NCBI GenBank assembly: GCA_002414665.1
Contig: DIAF01000018.1
Span: 22,198 to 73,981 of the forward strand
Direction of reading: 5' to 3'
DNA from: Halieaceae bacterium UBA5085
Lineage (GTDB): Bacteria; Pseudomonadota; Gammaproteobacteria; Pseudomonadales; Halieaceae
DNA: 51,784 nucleotides
Shown here: positions 1 to 7,321 of the stretch, piece after piece
How positions within the stretch are numbered: the first letter of the stretch is position 1
Layout of the letters: each line of letters begins with the position of its first letter
Program-made: the position numbers and the translations under genes
Notes under the pieces: model-generated
What the model saw: the letters and a program-made list of their open reading frames with translations, nothing else
The model's database searches: none
What the model was told of the DNA's origin: nothing

Positions 1-77
1 GAGAGGACTTGAACCTCCACGCCCTTTCGAGCACTAGCACCTGAAGCTAGCGTGTCTACCAATTTCACCACCTGGGC
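1..77 (-). tRNA. tRNA-Leu (anticodon CAG), 3' end cut by window edge
   Basis: Read on the minus strand the gene starts GCCCAGG at position 77. It has a leucine-type D-arm, an anticodon stem CTAGC/GCTAG around the loop TTCAGGT (anticodon CAG, reading CUG), a long variable arm as in class II tRNAs, and a T-arm with TTCAAGT. The last part of the acceptor strand and the CCA end lie outside the window. It is divergent from rnr. Confidence 0.95.
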
Positions 78-209
78 ATCGTGCAATCGCGGTGGATTAC
101 CCGAGGGCGCGCACTTTACTTTTCCGCAGCAGCTTTGTCAATCCTCGCGTATACTGTCGCCAATTAAAATTTCGACAACGTCAAAACACGACAGGAAGCC
201 CCTTTACCT

Positions 210-2621
210 ATGGCCAAAAAAGGCAAGATTGCCGACCCCCACGCCGAGCGCGAAGCCGCCCGCTACGACAACCCCATCCCCAGCCGCGAAGTTATACTCG
301 ACCTGCTCACTGCAGCGGATAAACCGCTCAGCCATGCGCACATCGCCCGCGAACTCGACCTGCATGAAGACGATCAGGTGGAGGCCCTGCGCAAACGGCT
401 CCGCGCCATGGAGCGCGACGGACAGCTGATGGTCAATCGCCGCGGTGCCTACGGGCTGGTGGACAAACTGAACCTGCTGCGCTGCCGCGTGCAGGGCCAC
501 CGCGACGGCTATGGCTTTGCCGTGCCGCTGGACGAAGGCGATGATGTCTACCTCAGCTCCCGCCAGATGCAGTTTGTGTTCGATGGCGACGAGGTGCTGG
601 TGGGCATTATCGGGCTGGATCGCCGCGGGCGCCCGGAAGGGCGGGTGGTGGAAGTGCTGCATCGTGGCACCTCGCGCATTGTCGGCCGCTACGAAGAAGA
701 GAGCGGTATCGGCTTTGTGGTGCCGGACAACAGCCGCGTCAACCACCGCATTCTGATTCCCCCGAAGCTCAAGGGGGGTGCGAAGTCGGGCCAGATCGTG
801 ACGGCGGAGATCACTGACTACCCCACTCGCAACCTGGGTGCCAAGGGCCAGGTGGTCGAAGTGCTGGGGGACCATCTGGACCCGGGGCTGGAGATTGATG
901 TCGCCATTCGTTCCCACGGCATTCCGCACGAATGGCCGGAGGCGGTGCTGCGCGAGGCGGGTTCGCTGGAGGATGAGCCTCGTGAAGAAGACAAAAAGTA
1001 TCGCGCGGATTTGCGCGACCTGGGCTTCGTTACCATCGACGGTGAAGACGCCCGCGACTTTGACGATGCCGTGTACTGTGAGAAGCGCTTGCGCGGCTGG
1101 CGCCTCTGGGTGGCCATTGCCGATGTGTCACATTATGTGCGTCCTGGCTCCGCCCTGGACGAAGAGGCGGCCTTGCGCGGCAACTCGGTCTATTTCCCGG
1201 AGCAGGTGGTCCCCATGTTGCCGGAGGCGCTGTCCAACGGCCTGTGTTCGCTGAAGCCACAGGTCGATCGGCTCGCCATGGTGTGTGAAATGGAACTGAG
1301 CGGCGCCGGCAAACTGACCGGCTATCGCTTTTACGAGGCGGTTATCCACTCCCAGGCGCGGCTCACCTACACCCAGGTCGGCGAAGCACTGGAGGCCGGT
1401 AGTCACCCGCAGATCGACAAGGCCCGGCTCAAGGATCTGAAACGTCTGCAGTCTTTGTACAAGGTGCTGCGCAAGGCGCGGGATGTGCGCGGGGCCATTG
1501 ATTTTGAAACCACGGAAACCCGCATCCTGTTCAACGAGCAGCGCAAGATCGATGCGATTGTGCCGGTCGTGCGCAACGATGCCCACAAGCTGATTGAAGA
1601 GTGCATGCTTTGTGCCAACGTGGCCGCGGCCCGGTTTTACGAGGAGCACAAGCTCCCGGTGCTGTACCGGGTGCATGAAGGCCCCACACCGGAGAAGCTG
1701 GAGAACCTGCGGGCCTTTCTCGGCGAACTGGGGCTGGAGCTGCGCGGTGGCGAGAAGCCCACGCCGGCCCACTACGGTGAGTTGCTCGACGCGGTGCAGG
1801 AGCGCGATGATGTCAATGTGATCCAGACCATGCTGCTGCGCTCCCTGCGGCAGGCGGTCTACACGCCGGAGAATGAAGGCCACTTCGGCCTGCATTACCC
1901 CGCTTATGCGCACTTCACCTCACCCATACGGCGTTATGCCGATCTGCTGGTGCATCGGGGCATTCGCCACATTATCCGCTCCAAGGTGCGCACCAAGACG
2001 GTGCAGCGCCAGCGCGGTGCGCCGGAAATTCCGCGCGAGGACATTTTCCCATACACCGAGCGCGACATGGTCGCCCAGGGCCTGCACTGTTCCACGACCG
2101 AGCGGCGCGCGGACGATGCCACCCGTGATGTGGAGTCCTGGCTCAAATGTGAGTTCCTTCAGGAGCATGTGGGCGACGAGTTCGACGGTGTGATTGCTGC
2201 AGTCACCTCGTTCGGACTGTTCGTCGAGCTGCAGCCTATCTACATAGAAGGCCTGGTGCATATCAGCGCGCTGCCCGGTGACTACTACAGCTTCGATGCT
2301 GCCAAACAGCGACTGGTGGGCGAGCGCAGTGGCCGCAGCTACCGGCTCGGCGGCCGGGTGCGGGTCCAGGTAGCGCGGGTTGACCTCGACGACAAGAAGA
2401 TCGACCTGGAACTGATTGACGCGCCCTCGGCCAGCAAGAGTAAAGCCGGTAAATCGCGCAAGCGCAAGGCGGAAACCACCGCAGCGACAGCGGGCGCGTC
2501 GCGGAAAAAGGCCGGTGACGCAAAGCCCAAGGCGGCTGCCAAGTCGAAGGCTGGTGGAGGCAAGGGTGCCGCTGAGGGCAGCGCCAGGCCGGCGGGCAAA
2601 TCCCGCCGCCGCAGGCGCTAA
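210..2621 (+). CDS. rnr: Ribonuclease R (3'-5' exoribonuclease)
   Basis: RNase R degrades structured RNA processively in the cytoplasm and takes part in rRNA and tmRNA-linked quality control. At 803 residues it has the usual RNase R length. In order it shows an N-terminal winged-helix region (about 25-90), cold-shock-like OB domains (about 90-240), the RNB catalytic domain with the metal-binding acidic motif DGEDARDFDD near residue 277, an S1 domain (about 647-735), and a Lys/Arg/Ala-rich basic tail (about 740-803) ending in RRRRR. The ATG at 210 follows an AGGAAG ribosome site. rlmB begins 6 bp after the stop, so the two genes are probably cotranscribed, as in many gammaproteobacteria. Long antisense open frames here are shadows of a GC-rich gene. 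Confidence 0.98.
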   Translation: MAKKGKIADPHAEREAARYDNPIPSREVILDLLTAADKPLSHAHIARELDLHEDDQVEALRKRLRAMERDGQLMVNRRGAYGLVDKLNLLRCRVQGHRDGYGFAVPLDEGDDVYLSSRQMQFVFDGDEVLVGIIGLDRRGRPEGRVVEVLHRGTSRIVGRYEEESGIGFVVPDNSRVNHRILIPPKLKGGAKSGQIVTAEITDYPTRNLGAKGQVVEVLGDHLDPGLEIDVAIRSHGIPHEWPEAVLREAGSLEDEPREEDKKYRADLRDLGFVTIDGEDARDFDDAVYCEKRLRGWRLWVAIADVSHYVRPGSALDEEAALRGNSVYFPEQVVPMLPEALSNGLCSLKPQVDRLAMVCEMELSGAGKLTGYRFYEAVIHSQARLTYTQVGEALEAGSHPQIDKARLKDLKRLQSLYKVLRKARDVRGAIDFETTETRILFNEQRKIDAIVPVVRNDAHKLIEECMLCANVAAARFYEEHKLPVLYRVHEGPTPEKLENLRAFLGELGLELRGGEKPTPAHYGELLDAVQERDDVNVIQTMLLRSLRQAVYTPENEGHFGLHYPAYAHFTSPIRRYADLLVHRGIRHIIRSKVRTKTVQRQRGAPEIPREDIFPYTERDMVAQGLHCSTTERRADDATRDVESWLKCEFLQEHVGDEFDGVIAAVTSFGLFVELQPIYIEGLVHISALPGDYYSFDAAKQRLVGERSGRSYRLGGRVRVQVARVDLDDKKIDLELIDAPSASKSKAGKSRKRKAETTAATAGASRKKAGDAKPKAAAKSKAGGGKGAAEGSARPAGKSRRRRR

Positions 2622-2627
2622 TCAGCC

Positions 2628-3389
2628 ATGCAGTATCTGTTCGGCATTCACGCTGTAGATGGTCTGCTGCGGCGCAAGCCCGAGTCGATCCGTGAGCTGG
2701 CACTGCAACAGGGGCGCTCGGACAAGCGCATCGCCGCGCTGGAAGCCCTGGCGCGCAATCAGGGGGTTGCTGTGGTGCGCGAGCCCCGTGCGGTGCTCGA
2801 TCAGCGGGTCGCCGGTCGTCACCAGGGCGCTGGAGCCATGCTCGCCCCGGCGGCGGAGACGGCGGGTGACAACCTGCTGGATGAAGTGGCGCTGCTGCAG
2901 CGGGTGGATGATAGTCCCCACCCGGTGCTCTTGCTGGTGCTGGATGGGGTGACAGACCCGCACAATCTGGGTGCCTGCCTGCGCAGTGCCGACGCCGCCG
3001 GAGTGGATGCGGTGATTGTGCCGAAGGACAAGTCCGCTGACCTCGGTCCGACGGTAAGCAAGGTGGCCTGTGGCGCGGCGGAAGTGGTCCCGTTTGCCCG
3101 GGTGACCAATATTGCCCGCACACTGGAGGCTCTGAAGGCGCGCGGCGTATGGATTTACGGTACCGCCGGCGAGGCGGAGGCTACGCTCTACGAAACTGAT
3201 CTGCGCGGTTCCGTGGCCCTGGTCATGGGCGCCGAAGGTGATGGCATGCGCCGCCTGACCCGGGAGCTCTGCGACTACCTGATCAAGCTGCCGATGGCGG
3301 GGACCGTGAGCAGCCTCAATGTCTCGGTAGCGACCGGTATCTGCCTGTTCGAAGTGGTGCGCCAGCGCGGCGGCGCGGCGGCTTCCTGA
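2628..3389 (+). CDS. rlmB: 23S rRNA (guanosine-2'-O)-methyltransferase RlmB
   Basis: SpoU-family SAM-dependent methyltransferase that 2'-O-methylates G2251 (E. coli numbering) of 23S rRNA. The 253-residue protein has the small N-terminal substrate-binding domain (YLFGIHAVDGLL at the start) and the trefoil-knot SPOUT domain. Motif 1 (DGVTDPHNLGACLRSADAAG, about 102-121), motif 2 (VMGAEGDGMRR, about 199-209) and motif 3 (LPMAGTVSSLNVSVATGI, about 222-239) are all present, including the catalytic Asn/Arg and the knot Ser-Leu-Asn. The ATG lies just after the rnr stop, which supports an rnr-rlmB operon. Confidence 0.98.
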   Translation: MQYLFGIHAVDGLLRRKPESIRELALQQGRSDKRIAALEALARNQGVAVVREPRAVLDQRVAGRHQGAGAMLAPAAETAGDNLLDEVALLQRVDDSPHPVLLLVLDGVTDPHNLGACLRSADAAGVDAVIVPKDKSADLGPTVSKVACGAAEVVPFARVTNIARTLEALKARGVWIYGTAGEAEATLYETDLRGSVALVMGAEGDGMRRLTRELCDYLIKLPMAGTVSSLNVSVATGICLFEVVRQRGGAAAS

Positions 3390-3393
3390 GCGC

Positions 3394-3422
3394 TTGCGGT
3401 AGTCAGACAATGTCTATACAAT
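3394..3422 (+). promoter_or_regulatory. Probable sigma70 promoter of the rpsF operon
   Basis: TTGCGG (3394-3399), a 17-bp spacer, and TACAAT (3417-3422) in the gap between rlmB and rpsF. The spacing is ideal and both boxes are close to consensus. This is a sequence match only. Confidence 0.6.
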
Positions 3423-3441
3423 CCGCGGCCTGAATTTTGCC

Positions 3442-3491
3442 CGGCTGTTTTGGCAGCCGATTCTCCTTGCTACACCGCTGCGGCGGGTAGC
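3442..3491 (+). promoter_or_regulatory. rpsF 5' leader hairpins, candidate S6:S18 autoregulatory element
   Basis: Two hairpins lie in the leader. The first pairs CGGCTG with CAGCCG (3442-3459). The second pairs GCTAC-A-CCGC with GCGG-GTAGC (3469-3491), a 9-bp stem interrupted by one bulged A, just before the TAAGGAG ribosome site of rpsF. Bacterial rpsF operons commonly carry an RNA motif bound by the S6:S18 complex to repress translation. The position and CCG-containing stem fit that idea, but I could not test the covariance model. Confidence 0.45.
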
Positions 3492-3512
3492 ATTAACCCG
3501 TAAGGAGCCACC

Positions 3513-3950
3513 ATGCGTCATTACGAAGTTGTTTTTATGGTCCACCCGGACCAGTCCGAACAAGTGCCCGGTATGATCGAGCGCTACTCCAACACCATCC
3601 AGAAGGACGGCGGCAGCGTGCACCGTCTGGAAGACTGGGGTCGTCGCCAGTTGGCCTACCCTATCAACAAGATTCACAAGGCACACTACGTGCTGATGAA
3701 TGTTGAAGCGTCCAACGAAGCGATGGAAGAACTCACTACGACATTCCGTTACAACGATGCCGTGTTGCGTAACCTGGTGATTCGCCGCGATGAAGCCATC
3801 ACTGATGAGTCATTCATCATGAAGGCTGAAAAGGAAAGCCGTGAGCGCAAAACCCGTTACGAAGAGCGCCAGTCAGCCGATGCCGAGCGCAGTGCGCGCA
3901 GCAGCAGCGATGATTCGGCTGACAAGGGCGATGACGAGTCCGGCGAATAA
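3513..3950 (+). CDS. rpsF: 30S ribosomal protein bS6
   Basis: Small-subunit protein that pairs with bS18 on the central domain of 16S rRNA. It starts MRHYEVVFMVHPDQSEQ and contains the conserved segment GGSVHRLEDWGRRQLAYPI. At 145 residues it is longer than the roughly 131-135 of E. coli because of a Ser/Asp/Glu-rich acidic tail ending DDESGE. In E. coli the C-terminus is extended with glutamates by RimK. A RimB-like gene lies 14 kb downstream, but no rimK is seen in this window. The ribosome site TAAGGAG is strong. First gene of the rpsF-rpsR-DUF2232-rplI operon. Confidence 0.98.
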   Translation: MRHYEVVFMVHPDQSEQVPGMIERYSNTIQKDGGSVHRLEDWGRRQLAYPINKIHKAHYVLMNVEASNEAMEELTTTFRYNDAVLRNLVIRRDEAITDESFIMKAEKESRERKTRYEERQSADAERSARSSSDDSADKGDDESGE

Positions 3951-3999
3951 GCTGACGGTCACGTTGTAACGACTAGCAAAGTTTACGAGGAGTAGCACC

Positions 4000-4227
4000 A
4001 TGGCACGTTTTTTCCGTCGCCGTAAGTTCTGTCGCTTCACTGCCGAAGGCACGAAGGAAATCGACTACAAGGATCTGGAAACCCTGAAGGCGTACATTTC
4101 CGAGACCGGCAAGATTGTTCCCAGCCGTATTACGGGCACCAAGGCCCGGTATCAGCGCCAGCTGTCTACCGCCGTCAAGCGTGCGCGTTTTCTGGCGCTG
4201 TTGCCCTATTCGGATTCGCACAAGTAA
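4000..4227 (+). CDS. rpsR: 30S ribosomal protein bS18
   Basis: Standard 75-residue bS18: MARFFRRRKFCRFTAEG at the N-terminus and the conserved core PSRITGTKARYQRQL. It binds 16S rRNA together with bS6. A GAGGAG ribosome site precedes the ATG. It lies 49 bp after rpsF in the same operon. Confidence 0.98.
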   Translation: MARFFRRRKFCRFTAEGTKEIDYKDLETLKAYISETGKIVPSRITGTKARYQRQLSTAVKRARFLALLPYSDSHK

Positions 4228-4242
4228 GGAAGTCCCCAGGGT

Positions 4243-4262
4243 GATGACCGCCAGCGGTCATC
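4243..4262 (+). promoter_or_regulatory. Hairpin between rpsR and the membrane-protein gene
   Basis: GATGACCG and CGGTCATC form a perfect 8-bp stem with a CCAG loop directly after rpsR. No T-run follows, so it is more likely an RNA-processing or partial-attenuation hairpin that lowers expression of the next gene than a full terminator. Confidence 0.4.
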
Positions 4263-4281
4263 CGGTCACGGGAGGTCCAGA

Positions 4282-5190
4282 TTGAAAGGCCTGGCCAGTT
4301 TCATCATGCGCGGCCGCCTGCAGGCACTGCTGGTGGCCGTTGCCGGCTCCGGCAGCCTGCTGTTCTGCTGGATCAGTGCTGCAGCAATAGCGCTGGTGGC
4401 ACTGCGTCGTGGACCGGGTCAGGGTGCCTGGCTGTTGCTGTGGGCGGTATTGCCGGCAGCCGTATTGATGGTGGTGTTTGGCGACAGTGGACCGTTCGCC
4501 CTGTTGCTGGGCACTACGGCCCTGGCGCTGGTGCTGCGGGTCACCGTGAGCCTGCCGCTGGCACTTCTGGCCAGCGTGCCAGTGGGGCTGCTGACGGGCT
4601 TGGCGATCGCGGCGTTTGGCGGTGAGTTGCTGGAGCAGATGCTGGCGTTTTTCGACCAGTTCCTGGCCGGCCTGGAACAGCAGATGGCGGCGGAGAGCGC
4701 GGCTGTCACGCTGCCGCGGCCCACGGCGACGCAGGTGGCGGGTATGCTGGGCGCGGCGAATGCCATGCTCAGCGTGTTGTGCCTGTTGCTGGCACGCTGG
4801 TGGCAGGCGGCCCTGTATAACCCGGGTGGCTTTGGCAGCGAGTTCCGTGCGCTGTACTACCCACCGGTGGTGAGCACACTGCTGGTGGTTGTGGCCGCAG
4901 CGCTGGTGGCGCTAGGTGCCGAGTTTCGGCCCTGGGCGGCGGTGTGCGCGGTACCGCTGACGGCCGCAGGCCTGGCGCTGGCGCATGCGCGGGTCGCCGA
5001 GCGGGGTCGGGGTAGCGGCCTGCTTACCGCGCTGTATGTGGGCTGGCTGTTGGTGGATCTGGTCAAGCTGATGGTGGTGCTGTTGGCGGTTGTGGACAGC
5101 TGGTGGGGATTCCGCCAGCGCTGGGCGGCAGCAGCGGCCGGAAAAGAGGTGAGTCGGCGCGACGAAGACGATCGCGACAACCGGCACTGA
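4282..5190 (+). CDS. DUF2232-type integral membrane protein in the S6 operon
   Basis: 302-residue hydrophobic protein with about eight predicted membrane segments rich in Leu, Val and Ala and a charged C-terminal tail (GKEVSRRDEDDRDNR). It matches the pattern of the DUF2232 (YybS-like) family, found between rpsR and rplI in Pseudomonas and relatives. Function is unknown. The start chosen is TTG at 4282, preceded by GGGAGG; no ATG or GTG gives a better placed start before the first membrane segment. It is inserted between two ribosomal genes and probably cotranscribed with them. Confidence 0.85.
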   Translation: MKGLASFIMRGRLQALLVAVAGSGSLLFCWISAAAIALVALRRGPGQGAWLLLWAVLPAAVLMVVFGDSGPFALLLGTTALALVLRVTVSLPLALLASVPVGLLTGLAIAAFGGELLEQMLAFFDQFLAGLEQQMAAESAAVTLPRPTATQVAGMLGAANAMLSVLCLLLARWWQAALYNPGGFGSEFRALYYPPVVSTLLVVVAAALVALGAEFRPWAAVCAVPLTAAGLALAHARVAERGRGSGLLTALYVGWLLVDLVKLMVVLLAVVDSWWGFRQRWAAAAAGKEVSRRDEDDRDNRH

Positions 5191-5236
5191 GCATTTACAC
5201 GTAAGGGAGCCTGTCTCCCGAAAAGAGGAAGTCAAA

Positions 5237-5686
5237 ATGGAAGTCATTCTGCTGGAAAACATCGGCAACCTGGGTGGCCTGGGCGACAAGGTGGACGTGA
5301 AGGCCGGCTATGGTCGCAACTATCTGGTGCCCCAGGGCAAGGCCGTGCCTGCGACGCGCAGCAACATCGCGGAGTTCGAAGCCCGTCGCGCGGAACTTGA
5401 AGCGGCCGCCGCTGAAGCGCTGGCCGCCGCAGAGCAGCGTGCGGAGGCGATCAATGCCCTGCAGCCGGTTACCATCGGCGCCAACGCCGGAGAGGAAGGC
5501 AAGCTGTTCGGTTCCGTGGGCACCCGTGACATCGCCGAGGCCGTCACAGCAGCCGGTTGTGAAGTCGACAAGTCCGAAGTGCGCCTGCCCCAGGGCCCGC
5601 TGCGTGAACTGGGTGAGTTCGAGGTGGATATCCAGGTGCACGGTGACGTCACCGCCACCGTTGTCATCGCGGTAGTTGCCGAGTAA
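5237..5686 (+). CDS. rplI: 50S ribosomal protein bL9
   Basis: 149 residues, normal length for bL9. The N-terminal RNA-binding domain is intact (MEVILLENIGNLGGLGDKV, then AGYGRNYLVPQGKA), followed by the long connecting helix rich in Ala/Glu (about 40-75) and the C-terminal domain with LFGSVGTRDIAEAV. It binds 23S rRNA near the L1 stalk. The ribosome site AGAGGAAG is clear. Last gene of the operon. Confidence 0.98.
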   Translation: MEVILLENIGNLGGLGDKVDVKAGYGRNYLVPQGKAVPATRSNIAEFEARRAELEAAAAEALAAAEQRAEAINALQPVTIGANAGEEGKLFGSVGTRDIAEAVTAAGCEVDKSEVRLPQGPLRELGEFEVDIQVHGDVTATVVIAVVAE

Positions 5687-5697
5687 GCAGCCACCTA

Positions 5698-5715
5698 CCC
5701 CGGCTCAGGCCGGGG
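5698..5715 (+). terminator. Hairpin after rplI, weak terminator candidate
   Basis: CCCCGGC and GCCGGGG form a 7-bp GC-only stem with a TCAG loop 12 bp after the rplI stop. The following bases are not T-rich, so termination may be inefficient or factor-dependent. Confidence 0.45.
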
Positions 5716-5726
5716 TGTATCCCGTT

Positions 5727-5787
5727 GGAACGCCGCGCGCTGGGCGATGCGTTCCGGGCTACGCGCCCCGAACCACGCGCCCCGAAC
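5727..5787. repeat. Inverted repeat plus 13-nt tandem direct repeat upstream of dnaB
   Basis: GGAACGC (5727-5733) is repeated inverted as GCGTTCC (5749-5755). Immediately after it ACGCGCCCCGAAC occurs twice in tandem, at 5761-5773 and 5775-5787. The repeats fill most of the gap between the L9 hairpin and the dnaB start. Role unknown. Confidence 0.6.
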
Positions 5788-5863
5788 GAAAGCCGGGGGT
5801 ACGGTTACCTTGCGGGATAAAATCCGCTAATCTGGGCGGCCGCGTTGGCCGCAGCCCTTTGTT

Positions 5864-7285
5864 ATGTCCAAGCCCGACTATCCCGAGATGATCGCCGAAC
5901 CGCCCTTTGCCGGCGGGGGTCGCAGTTTCGATCGGGATGTCGCGCGCATCAAAATGCAGCCCCACTCGATCGAGGCCGAACAGTCCGTACTGGGCGGTCT
6001 GCTGTTGTCCGCCGATGGTTGGGACGCCGTGGCTGAAACGGTCACCGCGGAGGATTTTTACCGCCCCGACCACCGCCTCATTTTTCGCCAGATCGCCCGC
6101 CTCGCCGAGGCAACCCAGCCCATCGACGTGATTACGGTGGCGGACAGGCTCACCGCCAACGGGGAGCTGGAGGCGGCGGGGGGACTCGCCTACCTCGCCG
6201 AGCTGGCCAGCAATACGCCGAGTGCCTCCAATATTCGCGCCTACGCGGAGGTGGTCAACGAGCGCGCCAGCCTGCGTAAATTGATCGAGGCGGCGCAGAC
6301 CATCGCCGAGAGCGGTTTCAGCCCCGAGGGCCGCACCTCCGATGAACTGATCGACGAGGCCGAGCGGTTGATCATGCAAATCTCGGAGCAGGGCCCGAAG
6401 GCGGGTGGCCCCCGGGATGTGAACCCCCTGTTGCAATCGGCCCTGGCGCGCATCGAGGAACTGTTCCACTCCGGCGGCGACATCACCGGCCTCGACACCG
6501 GGTTTATTGAACTCAACCGCAAAACGTCCGGCCTGCAGCCGTCGGACCTGGTGATTGTCGCGGGTCGCCCCTCCATGGGTAAGACCAGCTTTGCCATGAA
6601 CCTGGTAGAGAACGCGGTCCTCGGCCAGTCGAAGCCGGTTCTGGTGTTCAGTATGGAGATGCCCGCCGAGCAGCTGATTATCCGGATGCTGTCGTCTATC
6701 GGCCGTATCGACCAGACGCGCATTCGCACCGGCAAGCTCGAGCAGGAGGACTGGCCCAAGCTCAGTGGCGCAGTATCGAAACTGAAGGATGTGCCGCTGT
6801 TCATCGATGACACGCCGGCGCTGACCCCGACCGAATTGCGCAGCCGCGCCCGGCGGATTGCCCGCGAACACGGCCAGATCGGCATGATCATGGTGGACTA
6901 TATCCAGCTTATGCAGGTGGCCGGTTCCTCCGAGGGGCGTACCGCGGAAATTTCCGAGATCTCCCGCAGCCTGAAAGCCATCGCCAAGGAATTTGCCTGC
7001 CCCATGGTCGCCTTGTCACAGCTTAACCGCTCCCTCGAGCAGCGGCCGAACAAGCGCCCGGTGAACTCCGACCTGCGAGAATCGGGTGCTATCGAGCAGG
7101 ACGCCGACGTCATCATGTTCATCTACCGGGATGAGGTGTACAACGAGGACTCTCCGGACAAAGGCACCGCTGAGATCATCATCGGCAAACAGCGGAACGG
7201 CCCCATCGGCACCTGCCGACTCACCTTTATCGGCCAGTTCACCCGTTTTGAGAATCTCGCGCGAGGGCACTACGACGAGGAGTAG
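5864..7285 (+). CDS. dnaB: Replicative DNA helicase DnaB
   Basis: Hexameric 5'-3' helicase of the replication fork. The 473-residue protein has the DnaB N-terminal domain (about 30-130, beginning near PHSIEAEQSVLGGLL), a linker, and the RecA-like ATPase domain with Walker A GRPSMGKT (234-241), Walker B IMVDYIQL (about 343-350), and the conserved ALSQLNRSLEQRPNKRP and DLRESGAIEQDAD segments. No intein is present. It follows rplI as in Pseudomonas. A DnaT-repeat protein, a lambda-P-like protein and radA, all of the helicase-loading or DnaB-related type, lie within 7.5 kb downstream. Confidence 0.98.
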   Translation: MSKPDYPEMIAEPPFAGGGRSFDRDVARIKMQPHSIEAEQSVLGGLLLSADGWDAVAETVTAEDFYRPDHRLIFRQIARLAEATQPIDVITVADRLTANGELEAAGGLAYLAELASNTPSASNIRAYAEVVNERASLRKLIEAAQTIAESGFSPEGRTSDELIDEAERLIMQISEQGPKAGGPRDVNPLLQSALARIEELFHSGGDITGLDTGFIELNRKTSGLQPSDLVIVAGRPSMGKTSFAMNLVENAVLGQSKPVLVFSMEMPAEQLIIRMLSSIGRIDQTRIRTGKLEQEDWPKLSGAVSKLKDVPLFIDDTPALTPTELRSRARRIAREHGQIGMIMVDYIQLMQVAGSSEGRTAEISEISRSLKAIAKEFACPMVALSQLNRSLEQRPNKRPVNSDLRESGAIEQDADVIMFIYRDEVYNEDSPDKGTAEIIIGKQRNGPIGTCRLTFIGQFTRFENLARGHYDEE

Positions 7286-7321
7286 TGCCCGTGAAACTGC
7301 TCCCCCGGGGCCAAGCTGGCT

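Noticed and set aside
204..929. Long antisense open frames opposite rnr, dnaB, glyA and other GC-rich genes
   Set aside because: They show no protein-family signatures and are explained by high G+C at third positions of the real genes.
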